From NCBI GenBank assembly GCA_009746045.1, contig RPFO01000130.1:333808-397807 (forward strand): DNA of 64,000 nucleotides, written 5' to 3'. Shown here piece by piece: positions 22,640 through 33,446 of this stretch. Position numbers and translations under genes: made by a program. Source of the DNA: Mesostigma viride. Lineage: Eukaryota; Streptophyta; Mesostigmatophyceae; Mesostigmatales; Mesostigmataceae. Positions within the stretch are counted from its first letter, which is position 1. Each line of letters starts with the position of its first letter. Below the pieces are notes generated by a model, which was not told the origin of the DNA, ran no database searches, and saw only the letters and a list, made by a program, of their open reading frames with translations.

Positions 22640-24513
22640 GGGAAGCAGAATAAGTATGAACAACTGCGCGCGGACGCGGTGAGTCTACCAAAGGCGGAGG
22701 TGGCGGGGAAGGCACGGCTGCTCGACCTGTTGGCTATGCGGCCGAGCTGGCGGGAGATATATGCCAGCGAAGAGAACTGCATCAAGCCAGCGGTCGTGGC
22801 GAGCGCAAAGTATTGGAATGTGCCCAAGCCCAGCCGGGGATGCTCCATGGCTGAATGGGGCAAGCTCATGAGCCGGGCAGCGGGCGTGGGCATGGTGGCG
22901 TTCCGGGAGAGGCGGCCCAAGTGGGTGGATGGCTGCTTTGGAGTGGCCAAGGGGGTGGGTGAGCTTCGGTTCATCGTCAACAGGAAGCTGGGCAACCTGC
23001 TGTGGGTGGACCCCCCCAAGATCCTGCTACCCCACCTGGGCATCCTCGTGGAGGTCTACATCATCAAAGGCTGGTGCTACTGCGCCAAGAGCGACCTCGT
23101 GTCATACTACTATTCCATCGAGGTGCCCGAGTGGTGGTGGGACTACCAAGGGCTTCCTAGTGTGTGGTCGACTAGCGTAGGTCTGGCAGGGCCCAGGCGG
23201 AAGGTGTGGCCCGTGCTCAAGGTGCTGGCCATGGGACATTCCCATGCGGTGGCGCTGGGGGAGGCCATCCATGAGATGGTGCTCTACATGACCGGTGCCC
23301 TGGATCCGAGGCGCCAGGTCAACTACCTCTCAAGCGCAGGTGAGCTCACCTTGCATGGTGCGCGACGAGTGTGGCCAGCCACTGCGCTTGGCCATCGAGT
23401 ACAAGGAGGAGCGCGCCGGGGAGCTTCAGATTGACCTGGAAAACCCCCCTGCCCCCATGCTGTCCATCACCATTGATGACTTGGTGGCCAGCAACGGGCG
23501 GACCTGCGAGGCGGTGAACCAGCTCATCACGCGCGCTATTGAGGAAGGCTACCTCCCTAACAACCTTGTGCCGTCTAAGGAGAAGACTAAGATGGCGAGC
23601 CTGGAAGGGGACGAGCTAGAAGCCCTACCAGTGCACCGACGGAACGGCGTGCTGGAACCATGCAACGGTCAAGCAGCTCAACCTTGTGATCGCCCACACG
23701 CAGGCTATACTCACTCGAGGCCGAGCTACGGCCGAGGGGCTGGCTGCCGTCTTGGGGCGGTGGTTGTGGCTGCAGATGTTAAGCCGCAGCTGCTTGTCCA
23801 TTTGGCAGCAATGTTTCAAATTCATCAGCCTGCAAGGGTGGGGGCAGCGATCCTGGGTGCTGTGGGCCGGGGTGCGGGAGGAGTTAGAGTGTGCCCTGGC
23901 CTTGGCTCCCATGCTAAGGGTTGACCGAAGCGCACCTTTGGCCCGTGAGGTGGTTGCATCTGACGCGTCCACCTACGGGCAAGGTGTCGTGTACGCAACC
24001 ATGGAGCCGGGCGATGTGACGGAGCTGGCGAGGGCACGAGAGGTGCGGGGGTACCCGACTTTGCTCATACCAAGTGAGGTGGCCTACGCTGGCCCTAGGC
24101 CACTGAGCGCGCGGGCGCAACAAGCAATCACTAGCCAGCAATGGCGGGTTGGGGTCCGGAGTCGTTGGCGGGATCCGGGGATGCACATCAACGAGAAGGA
24201 GGTGCGGGCTGCAGTGAAGGGCGTGGAGAGGAGTGCGCGCAGCTTGGCAAACTGAGGCAAGCGGGTGGTGAGGTTGGTGGACTCCACCGCGGCGTTGGGC
24301 TGCTTGGCTAAGGGGCGGTCCTCATCCCACAAGCTCAACAAGCAGTGCCGCCGCTTGTGCGCGCTGACCCTCGCCAAGGGGAGTCGTTCCCAGTGGGTGT
24401 GGACGCCGAGTGCACTTCAACCAGCCGATGGCGTTTCTCGCGGCCAATCCATGGCGACTTTCTTGGCAGGCTGGGTGCGCGACCTGACCGCGGAAGGCAT
24501 CCATCCTAGTTAA
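22640..24513 (+). pseudogene. DIRS-like reverse transcriptase - RNase H
   Basis: RT landmarks occur in order. ELRFIVNRKLGN is like the R-IVD-R-LN motif. KSDLVSYYYSIEVPE is motif A, with its catalytic Asp. VLAMGHSHAVALGEAI is motif B. ITIDDLVA is motif C (Asp codons at 23475-23480). RNase H follows: VVASDASTYGQGVVY, then HINEKEVRAAV (catalytic Glu), then VDSTAALGCLAKGRSSS and QPADGVSR. The KGRSSS...LN and PADxxSR pattern is that of DIRS/Ngaro-type elements rather than Copia or Gypsy. The frame changes near 23380 and 23660, and a TGA interrupts at 24253. No tyrosine recombinase is found; the neighbouring LTR starts 32 bp after the final stop. Confidence 0.6.
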
Positions 24514-24545
24514 CCCGGGGCCCCCTGCACCTGTTAGCTACCTTC

Positions 24546-25161
24546 AGTTAACGTAAAGGATTTACGTTAGATGGATAGAGATTGTTACGCTCTTTCCAAC
24601 GGCACCTTGAACGCCTCATTTGGTTATGGGACGTAAAAGTTATGACGTTTCCTAGGCTGTGCCGACAGTACCCGGCGCGCCACTGTGGGCGCGTACGGAC
24701 ACAGGATGTACAAGTGTCACTTTGATAGTCCGCAGGACGTTGACAGGACTTGTACAGGACTTGATGGTCAATTGATAGGTAGGCGTGCTGTAGCGCGCCA
24801 GGACCTATGAGACAATTGATGCTGAGTAGTGTACGGATAGGTCCACAGGACTAGCCGTATGGACAATTGATAGATCTGCGCGCCAAAGGCGTGCCAGAGT
24901 CTGTGTAATCAATTGATTGACAGTTCAGCTGTGACAGTGCAGCTGAATACTTGGACGCGTCCCTAGCAAGCTATATGTGTGACTTGGTCGCACCGGGACG
25001 CTAGCTCTTGCGTGCACGCTCTCTTGGCACAGCGACCCTGTCGTCTGTGCTACGTGCAGTCTTGGACGAGACGTGACTTACGTCTGTGTTTGCTCATTAT
25101 AATAAAGGCAACTTTCCTGCAAGAGCCATGGATTCTCTCGGGAGTAAACTCTCATTCAACT
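24546..25161 (+). repeat. Copy A 5' LTR
   Basis: It begins AGTTAACG and ends TTCAACT, the same borders as the 3' LTR and (reverse-complemented) the LTR of A'. AATAAA at 25101-25106 is a likely polyadenylation signal. CAATTGAT and GCGCGCCA motifs recur within it. No TG...CA termini. The bases just inside, CGTATTAC, are shared with A' and may be the primer-binding region, but no TGG-type site is seen. Confidence 0.92.
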
Positions 25162-25188
25162 CGTATTACAATCTCCGTAACAAGCAAA

Positions 25189-25973
25189 ATGCCGGACTCG
25201 ATGGAGTTCCGCATACCGAGGGATTCTGAAATTTTGGGCAGTCCAGCGGACATCGCCGAATCTCCGGCTGGTCCTTCGACGACTCCTGTTCGTGAAGATC
25301 GTCCGGTTCTTAATCCGGCGTGGCAGCGTGTTGTTGACCAGGCGGTAGCGTCCAGCTCGGAGCTACGCGCTCAGCAGCAGGCACTGCTGCAAGGCTTACG
25401 ACTGCCACCCCCGCCTCCGCAACCTTCGATTGTTTCGGGGTTTCGCGATTATCTCGATTCCATTCGAGCTTTGCTTGCGGACTTCGAGTCCATACCCGGG
25501 CGGGGTTGCAAGCGCCCAGCGCGGTTGCCGAGGTCTCTGAGGAGATCGACAACGCGGTTTCATCGCTTACAGGTTATCAGCGCAATCTCGCTAACTGGCT
25601 GTCGGTTCGTTCGGGCGTCATTCCGACGATCACAACCAACCTGTTTCAAGACCTTGCGATTCTGCAGTTGCTGTCGCGAGGCTTCCGGACGCGAGAGCGG
25701 CAATTGCTGCTCAACCTTGTCGCGTTCTTGTCTGCATTGCGAGAGTGGGCGCCGGACGGGTGGGATTTTCTAACGATTCTTACCAACCCGCTCCGCATCG
25801 TCACCCGCCGCCGTCGTCGCCGCATTGATCCGGTGACGGGCCGTCGGTTGGACCCCATCGTCATCGAAACTCCGGTGACGATTGAGGTTGGGCAAGGCCA
25901 GGAGGGGCCTGCGCCTGTCGTCAACGATCCAATTTACGACTACGACTACTGCGATTTTCGTGGTCTCGACTGA
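25189..25973 (+). pseudogene. ORF1 of copy A, unknown function
   Basis: ATG at 25189 lies 28 bp after the LTR. The first half includes EFRIPRDSEILG and a proline run LRLPPPPPQPS. After a one-base slip at about 25497-25506 the second half continues EEIDNAVSSLTGYQRNL, TTNLFQDLAILQLLSRG and RERQLLLNLVAFLSALREW, ending YDYDYCDFRGLD. The same protein occurs in A' (50752-51510), and a diverged relative of the helical part occurs in B. It lies before gag, where Copia elements usually have no separate gene. Helical and disordered regions, no zinc finger, no membrane segment. Perhaps a capsid-like or RNA-binding accessory; function unknown. Confidence 0.6.
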
Positions 25974-26118
25974 ATTCGGCATGGTGGCGCGGTCGGCACC
26001 GGGGCAGGCGGCTTTTTGACAGATTGTACATATATACCTGTTTTTTTAACATATATACCTGTCTTTTGTTTTACAGCTGCTTAGCTCAGGGCCATACACA
26101 CAGCTAGTGTAGTTTACC

Positions 26119-27227
26119 ATGGCTGAGGGGCGCCGTAGCAAGGGCCTAGCCAGTGGGAATAATAATGGAGGTGCAGGTAGTGGAACCGCTCACGTAGATG
26201 ACGTGGGGGTTACCGGTGAGATTACCAACGTACCTATTAATAATAATACACATGCTGTCTCTGGGATTGATCTCACCACACAGGGTCTTTAATTGTTAAT
26301 CAGCTGCAACCTGTAACTCAGACTCCAAGCCTAAGCAGGCTGAAGAGTTTGTAGAAGGATTGGAAGGGTTTCCTAGCTTGTACGGTGGTACAAATTACTA
26401 TCAGATCTGGATAGGCAGCCAGCACTTTTGGCAAGTGCACTGATCAGATTAAGGACCTCCAGGGAGTGCAAGAAGGCCAACAAGGCCTGGGCAGTGTACG
26501 TAGCTGAGCTGAAGGAGCTGCTGGAAGACCAACGCAAGAAGGTCGGCATCCATTGGCAAGACAAGTATCAAGGGTGGGAGGTCAAAGGAGACCTTATCCA
26601 GAACTTCCTTAACTATTGTAAAATGGTTGAGGAGGGCAGGGCTCATGGCTTCAATGTGCTGACAACATAGCCCTGACAAACTGGCTCAAGGTTTCTGGGC
26701 TGGACAAGGCAACACGTGGCTCTTTAAAGGTCATGTGTGCCCCACACTCAACCCTCAAGGCCTACAAGGTCATAATCAAACAAGCACTCGAGGCAGAGGA
26801 GCTGTTTGAGGGTGGTGCCAGCAGTGAAGGCTACCCACGCAGGTGGGCGTGCCCAGGGGGGCTCCAAACGTCTGAGGCTGACAGAAGCCAAGGAGGGCGT
26901 AGGGGCAACCACAACAAGCGGAAGGCCAATCATTCACCCGACCCTGACGGGAGGTCACACTCCAAGTCGGTGTTCAGGCGGGTGGGTGGTAAGCCCAGCA
27001 GGGCAACGCCTGACAACGGGGGCGGTGGCCAGGGCAAGTCAAAGATCCAGTGCTACCTGTGCAAGGGGTGGGGGCACATCAAGAAGGAGTGTCCCAGCTT
27101 CAAGAAGACCCAGGGCCAGGGCAGCAACAAGAAAACAACAACAAAAACAACAACAAGAACAAGTCCCAGGCAGGCCAGCCTTCAAAGGGCAGTCAGCAAG
27201 AAGAAACAAGGAGCAGTGACTGTCTGA
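26119..27227 (+). pseudogene. gag of copy A (nucleocapsid zinc knuckle)
   Basis: It starts MAEGRRSKG at 26119, chosen because A' has MADGRRSKG at the equivalent place. Compared with the intact A' frame it has an indel near 26262-26295 giving an early TAA and another near 26430, so it is broken. Downstream pieces match A': AWAVYVAELKELLEDQRKK, then ALEAEELFEGG, then the zinc knuckle CYLCKGWGHIKKEC (CX2CX4HX4C, 27051-27092). The tail is Asn/Lys/Thr-rich. Gag would package the element RNA into cytoplasmic particles. Confidence 0.8.
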
Positions 27228-27359
27228 GGCAACCCCTACACACCTTAATTCACCCAAGGGGGAGGCCAGGTGCTCCAATGCAGATTTTATATCTGGGCAA
27301 CAAAGGGTGATCTCCAGGTTCATGGTGGCCCCAGGTCACCTGGAGAGGTACAGGTTCCT

Positions 27360-28733
27360 ATGAAGACGTCCTTGACAGCTGGTGCAGCTGTAAGAATGTC
27401 TGACCCCATGCATCCTCGTGCTGGGCACGAGGGTGGACCTCTCATTTTGAGAGAAACCAATGTACAACCACAGAGGGGTGTGAAGGCCTCTGGTGGTATG
27501 CATGTGGTCCCTGCTGGCGGTCCAGGTGTTGGGCATGAGCAGGGTGACTCAGGCTCTGAGTCAGAACAGGATGGAAGTCAGCATGGTGATGCTGGACAAC
27601 CTGACAGCACAGTCCTGACTGTGCCAGGGACTGCTTCCTCTGTGTACCAGGAGTTGGGTGCCCGAATCCACAACATGTTTGGGCATGCCACTTCTCTGTC
27701 AAACAACTTTGCCTTCCGTATGGGCAGGGCACCCCTTCTCAAGGCGTGTCAGCAAGCTGCCTCACGGTGTAAGTGCCAGTTGTCCTCCAACAAGCCCAGG
27801 AAATCACATGCCAAAGCTCTACCTCAGAGCATTGGTGATCTGCAGTGTGATATCCAACACATCAGGGGCATGCAACTGTTGGTGTGCGTGGACAGGTACA
27901 CAAAATACAAGGTGCTGGAGCATTTACCTTCTATGAAGAACAGGTACTTGCTGGCTGCCCTGCAGAATGTAAGAGCCAAGTTTCCTACCACAAGGATCCA
28001 GGTGGACATGCAGTTTCAGCATCTCAAGGGTGATCCCACCCTTCCTGAGTTGCTGGTTACACCTAGGGAGGCTCATGGGCAGCAGGGTGCTATAGAGAGG
28101 GCAATCCAGGAGGTCAAGAAATTGATCATCTCTGAAGACTGGGTACCCTTGTCTGCACCTGCACTTGTCAGGAGTGCATGGCTGAGGAACGTGGAGCAGC
28201 AGCTGAACAGCAGGGTTAATTTCTACTATGATGGAGTTGCTGTCAGCCCAATGGGTCTATATCATGGCCTGTGCCCACCACATGTGCTGGAGGGCTGGAA
28301 ACATGCTGCACATGTCACCTTTGCCAAGCTGAGGGAGAAGGACCGGGGTTGGAAGATGCTGGAGCCACAAGTGGGTCAGAAGGTCCTAGCTTGGAAGGAA
28401 CCTAGCCTTTATGGCAAACGTGGTAGCTGGAGTCCTGGGGTGGTTACCCAGGTTGATGAAGCTAGCCACGCATGCTTGGTCAGCATGGAGGACGAACCAA
28501 AGCATGTGCACCGGCTGAGTTGGTCATATGTCAAGCCTAACCTGATGAATGAGGGCAGTCAGGCACAAGGCTCACAGGACCTGCAGGATTTTCAGGTCCC
28601 AGTGACATCACTGACGCAACGACCACATCTGTTGCAGGGGAATCTGTCAGCCCTGGCCAGGTTGCAGAGGTACCTGTTGAACAGGCTGCAAGGTCAACAG
28701 CTGGGGAGTCAACTGTCAAGCCCAAGGCTCTAA
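27360..28733 (+). pseudogene. Integrase of copy A
   Basis: ATG at 27360 is conserved in A'. After about 95 low-complexity residues comes the pre-integrase HHCC finger (IHNMFGH ... CQQAASRCKC). The DDE core follows: LQCDIQHIRG with the first Asp, VDRYTKYKVLE, RIQVDMQF with the second Asp, and QQGAIERAIQ with the Glu. The C-terminal domain has GPGVVTQ-like SWSPGVVTQVDE and HVHRLSWSYVKPN. No protease motif lies between the zinc knuckle and this domain. A one-base deletion near 28598 puts the last 45 codons out of frame. In the ancestor this frame evidently continued into the protease. Confidence 0.85.
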
Positions 28734-28753
28734 CCAAGCCCAGGGGGACAAGT

Positions 28754-29422
28754 TTGGCTGGATTGATTGGGGCTCTGCAAAGAGCCAAGAAGCAGCCCAA
28801 GGTAGCCAAGCTCAGGTGGCATGGCAATCTGGGGCTGGACACTGCCTTAGAGGTAGACACTAATTCTCAGGTTTCCATCATTGGGACCAGAGCTGCAGCA
28901 GGGTACAGCATGACTGAACCCAGCTATCAGTTTGTGTCTGACTTCAGTGGCGGGGTACACGTGAAGGTACTGGGTGAGGTATCTATTCCTATCCTTGGAC
29001 AGGACACTGCATTTTGTGTCTTGGAGGGCTATCAGGGACCTGCTCTTCTGGGGCAGAATTTCCTATGCCAGGATGGGGTAGTGATCACGTCCTCTCTCCT
29101 GACTAAGGAAGGGGCTGGTCAGGTCCCACTGATTAATTTCAGGACCACTCACCTATCACGTGCAGTAACCAGGACGGTTAAGCGTGTGCAAGTGTGCCAG
29201 GGGCAGGAGCCCTTGGTTGATGACCTCATATTGCCAGCTGCTAGTCATCCAAGCAGTTTGGGCATTGGTCCTCACTCACTTGCTGGACACAGCCCTATCA
29301 ACTACCAAGGCCTGGTGAAGCTCATGTCCTCTCCCATTATGTGTCCCCAGGTCACACTGGGTCTGATTAAATCTGGGGAGCCTGGACTGGATCTCCAAGA
29401 AATGCGTGGAACCTGTCAATGA
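28754..29422 (+). pseudogene. Aspartic protease of copy A, downstream of integrase
   Basis: The frame runs from LAGLIGALQRAKKQPKVAK to a retropepsin-like core: LEVDTNSQVSIIG (catalytic Asp codon 28856-28858) and, about 70 residues on, ALLGQNFLCQDGVVI, which fits the LLG-xFL motif of retropepsins. The usual DTG or DSG reads DTN here. It would mature Gag and Pol. It lies between integrase and RT, unlike standard Copia (before integrase) and Gypsy (before RT, with integrase last). The frame ends at 29420-29422 while RT continues one frame over. A' has the same sequence at this junction. Confidence 0.75.
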
Positions 29423-29641
29423 CCTGCCTCCTGCACGACGTCTACTCAAACTCAAGTTTGTCATCAAGATGAAGGAGGTGGACGGGGTCAAGGTACCACA
29501 TGTCAGGCCCGTGCTGAATGAGTTCAAGGGTACTGGTGAGTGCACTGCTGAGGAATTGTATACCCCTGGCATGCTGCATGACACTTGGAGGCTGCTGCTG
29601 TGTGTATTTCTAGGCCTTCTCAACAAGGGCTTGGACTATGG
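29403..29641 (+). pseudogene. RT N-terminal part of copy A (interrupted)
   Basis: It reads CVEPVNDLPPARRLLKLKF, VIKMKEVDG and VRPVLNEFKGTG, the Copia RT start (W-LV-LP--RK--G-KWVFK-K ... A-LVAKGF). It stops at GLDYG where element D has inserted. The terminal TATGG at 29637-29641 is the left target-site duplicate. Coding resumes at 32244. Confidence 0.85.
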
Positions 29642-30240
29642 TGTCAGGGTTTTAGTATAAACCCTGGATGTGCCCGTTTGCCAGCCTATGTTATGTTGTG
29701 GCCAATCTTCTGTATTTTCTGGCCAAGGATATTATTAGGGCTGAGTAGGGCTTGCCGTGTTCTTTCCGGCGGTACTTTTCTTATGACGGACAGTTGAGTA
29801 TGCACAAAGATATTAGGTGCCGAAGTTAGGATTAATTCGGCTCTACCTTGTGGTTGCATGGTACGGCTTGTAGGGCGTGAGTATCTCGTACCATTTGGCG
29901 GTGGCTAACTCCTAGCGCCGCGCAATAGTGGGGTCGAATATTGGTGCCGAATATTCGCATCATTGCCTAGTGGATTTTGTGTGCCAGTTGTGCAAGTGGA
30001 GACACTTTATGTGTTAAGTTAACGTAGGGATAATGTGTGCAGCCGACATTGGACATTGTTTAAGAGGTCGGCGTGCACCTTTTCACGTCACCTGATGGTG
30101 GGCCAGTTGCCTTGTGGCTTGGCAATGGACACCGGTCACGGTCCTTAAATTCTATATATGCGTCTTTTATTGTATTAATGAAATGAGTTGTGCCGCAACA
30201 TTTGAGCTCATTCATTGACGCATTATTAGGATTTTTGACA
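29642..30240 (+). repeat. Element D 5' LTR
   Basis: TGTCAGGG at the start, ATTTTTGACA at the end. TATATATG near 30155 is a possible TATA box. GCCGAA...TTCGGC inverted motifs occur inside. It has nine bases (AGGATTTTT) near the 3' end that the 3' LTR lacks. Confidence 0.93.
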
Positions 30241-30252
30241 TGGTATCGGGAG
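30241..30252 (+). promoter_or_regulatory. Primer-binding site of element D
   Basis: TGGTATCGGGAG begins immediately after the LTR and resembles the TGGTATCAGAGC site used with initiator Met tRNA by many Copia elements. Position and TGG start support it; the exact tRNA is inferred. Confidence 0.7.
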
Positions 30253-31653
30253 GGAAAGTTCCCCACCTTTGAGACGACTTTGAACGACATTCTTGTGACC
30301 ATGATGAAGCCATTTTACCCTGCCGGCGCATATAATTGATGGCGGCAGCGTTGTTACGTAATTTCGTGAGCAATGTCGTGAGGATTCATACGTCGCAGCA
30401 TTTTGAATTTGAAGTTCGGCGGAACGGGCAGAAATTTCATGGGTCGACAGGCCTGGGCCAGCGCAGCCACGCAGGCGAGTTGTTATATGTGTCAAAGCCA
30501 GCGGAACTTTCATGTTTCGGGTTTGCTGTGGGCTGGCGCCGCCTGGCGTTGAGCCCCGCATGGCGAGGTCAAGGCTCTGGTTCCAGCTGGGTGCAGACTT
30601 TTTTCTCTTTTTCTGTACCAGTGACCTGCGCATCAACATGTGGCTCGGAGCGGACGTCGGCTGGAATTTTGCGAGCAACCAGCGCAACGGATTATCGCCA
30701 TTTTTGGTGGCGCAGCCTGCGGAATTTCCAGCATTTTTTGTCGACGAGGACTGCCTGCCTACCGGCTTTTTGTTGGCGATGAAGATGTTGGCCAGGAGTG
30801 CCAGCATGGTCTCTCTTTTGAAGCTGGCTATGCCAGTGGGTTTTTGATTTTGAAGCTGGTCAGGAGTACCAGTGAGCTGCATGTTATTTTAGAAGCTCTA
30901 AGCCAAGGGAGCTTGTGACATTTTAAAGCTGACAAAAATATTTGCCCCCACTTATTTCTTGAGGGGGGGTGTGTTGACATGAGACTGGCTCGCGACGACA
31001 TTTGTGGGGCCTAACGTGGCCTGTGGTCTGTATTGACCTACTTTGGGATGTACGCGCCTGCTTTGCATGCAAACTTGGTGGTCAGCTGTGTTTTTGAATG
31101 GACGAGGCAAACTAGCATGTGCAGCCTAGTGTTTTGGCCAGTCTGGAGGTTGGGATCAGTCCAACCTGTTATGGGAGCGCTCTGGGGGAAGTTCTTGGTT
31201 GACTTTCCATGCTCGGGACCTGATCACTCCCGGGAGTTTGTTGGCACGACGGCGTGCCAGCGTGGGGCCGTGGAGGCCTTGGGACCGTGGTGGTCCATTT
31301 TAGGGCTATTGGTAGCCTGATGGGGCAGTGTTTGCCCATGTGTGCTATTCCTGGCAAGTGTAGTTGTTGTGACTTATTGCTGTGTTTCTGCATCAGACCT
31401 GGGACGCTGGGGCTGTCAGTTTATACCTCTAGGGACGCCTGGATGTATTTTGGAAGAGACGCAGGCATGTAGCACCTTTGTTGTTATGACCAGGATGGCA
31501 TTTTTTCACTGAATGTGTTGCTGGATGGTTCCTTGGGAGGGGCTTCCCGGGTAAGGGAGGGTTGCTGGGGTATGTTGTACCCGGCAAGCCCTACCCTAGT
31601 TGAGGGGGGACTTGACGTTCATTGGACCCTGCACTGGCAACGTGCAAGGGGGG

Positions 31654-32243
31654 TGTCAGGGTTTTAGTATAAACCCTGGATGTGCCCGTTTGCCAGCCTA
31701 TGTTATGTTGTGGCCAATCTTCTGTATTTTCTGGCCAAGGATATTATTAGGGCTGAGTAGGGCTTGCCGTGTTCTTTCCGGCGGTACTTTTCTTATGACG
31801 GACAGTTGAGTATGCACAAAGATATTAGGTGCCGAAGTTAGGATTAATTCGGCTCTACCTTGTGGTTGCATGGTACGGCTTGTAGGGCGTGAGTATCTCG
31901 TACCATTTGGCGGTGGCTAACTCCTAGCGCCGCGCAATAGTGGGGTCGAATATTGGTGCCGAATATTCGCATCATTGCCTAGTGGATTTTGTGTGCCAGT
32001 TGTGCAAGTGGAGACACTTTATGTGTTAAGTTAACGTAGGGATAATGTGTGCAGCCGACATTGGACATTGTTTAAGAGGTCGGCGTGCACCTTTTCACGT
32101 CACCTGATGGTGGGCCAGTTGCCTTGTGGCTTGGCAATGGACACCGGTCACGGTCCTTAAATTCTATATATGCGTCTTTTATTGTATTAATGAAATGAGT
32201 TGTGCCGCAACATTTGAGCTCATTCATTGACGCATTATTGACA
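31654..32243 (+). repeat. Element D 3' LTR
   Basis: Preceded by the polypurine tract CAAGGGGGG (to 31653). It matches the 5' LTR base for base as far as I can read, apart from the 9-base difference close to the end. Confidence 0.93.
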
Positions 32244-33446
32244 TATGGCTCAGTGGTGGTAGACTTCAAGAGGGCATTTCTGGAGGGGGATGCAGATGTG
32301 GCACAGGAAAAGTGGGAGGGCAAAACGCCTTTCTATGTCAGGGTGCCTGCTGTATGGAAAAGGGACATTCACACTGAGTTCCTCAAGGGCCTGGAGGGCC
32401 TGAGGTCAAGTCCAATAATCTGGAGGGAGACTCTCAACCGTTTCCTGAAGGAGCATTGCAACTTGAAGGTCTCTCCTGTAGACCCCTGTCTGTTTCTGGG
32501 GCAATGGGAAGGCCTACCAGTGTATGCTTCGCTGCACGGGGATGACCTACATCTGATAGCTCCCACGTCATGGCTCAAGGAGCTGATCTCCATCATTAAG
32601 TCCAAGTTTCCTCTGGGTAGGGAGCAATGGCAGGTGGAGAATGAGCCTCTACTGTTTGTGGGCATGGAGGCCACACTGGTGAAGAAAAGGGGGGAGTGGC
32701 GTATGCTGCTGGTGGGGGGCAATGATTATCAAGAGACCCTCGTTAGCAAGCTTCCTCCAGTCATCACACAGGCACTGTGTCCCATGGTGAGGGGCATGGT
32801 TGCTTGGGTGGCAGGCATTTCCAGGCCAGACCTTATGGTCATAGCCAGGTTTCCTGATGACATGCTGATGGAGCTAGGGTCTGCCAAGGTGGCTGATCAG
32901 GTCAGGGCTTCATCTGGCATTCTGTTGTCCGCAGTGGATTTATCACAACCCATTTGCATGGAGCTGTATGTGGATAGCTCAATGGACAGCAGGCAGGTCT
33001 CCAAGGTCAGGGGCAGGGCTGCAGGGCTCTTTGTGCTCAGACAGGAAGGCCTGGGGAGTTTGGTGAGCTGGTTTAGTCGCCTGCACAAACGGGTGGCTGT
33101 CAGCAGTGATGTGGCAGAATGCAGGGCTATTTGTGAAGGCATTCACACAAGCCTTTATCTGAAGGAGTTGCTTCATCAGATGACTTCTAACACTCCTTGG
33201 CCACTTCAGGTTACCACTCTTCTCAAAACAGACTCCATGGGGATGGTGCAGTTTGTGCACAGGCAGATGGCCAGAAGTAGGGACTTGGATTATCTCCTTC
33301 TTAAGGAATCGTCCTCCTTGGCCAATATTGAGCATATCCCTGGGGTTGACAATCCTGCTGATGCTTTGACCAAGCTAGTGCAGAAGGCAGCAGTGCAATA
33401 CAAGGTTCTTCAGTCTCTGATGGACCCATCTCAGCAAGCTGTCTAA
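32244..33446 (+). pseudogene. RT catalytic domain and RNase H of copy A
   Basis: It continues the split RT: VVVDFKRAFLEG (motif A, DxKxAFLxG type), GLEGLRSSPIIWRETL (the LYGLKQSPRxW motif) and LHGDDLHLIAP (motif C, codons 32535-32546), which is HGDD instead of YVDD. RNase H follows with ELYVDSSMDSRQ, SWFSRLHKRVAVSSD, VAECRAI, LLKTDSMGMV and NPADALTKL, supplying the Asp-Glu-Asp-Asp set in Copia order. The stop follows QQAV at 33446. Downstream is a 965-bp 3' UTR. This half is uninterrupted; the gene is broken by element D. Confidence 0.9.

Larger units (their letters stand above)
29642..32243 (+). mobile_element. Non-autonomous LTR retrotransposon D, nested in copy A
   Basis: The 2602-bp element has direct LTRs of 599 and 590 bp with canonical TGTCAGGG...TTGACA ends. 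It is flanked by TATGG (29637-29641 and 32244-32248), and removing the element and one TATGG restores the RT reading seen in A'. The 1413-bp interior has a Met-type primer-binding site and a G-rich polypurine tract but no gag or pol, so it needs helpers (LARD/TRIM-like). LTRs appear identical except for a 9-base difference near their 3' ends, indicating recent movement. An internal TTGAGGGGGGGTGTGTTGACA at about 30958-30978 looks like another polypurine tract/LTR edge. Confidence 0.93.

Noticed and set aside
30226-30882. 218-codon minus-strand frame in element D
   Set aside because: Spans the primer-binding site and shows no family motif; probably chance in a non-coding interior.
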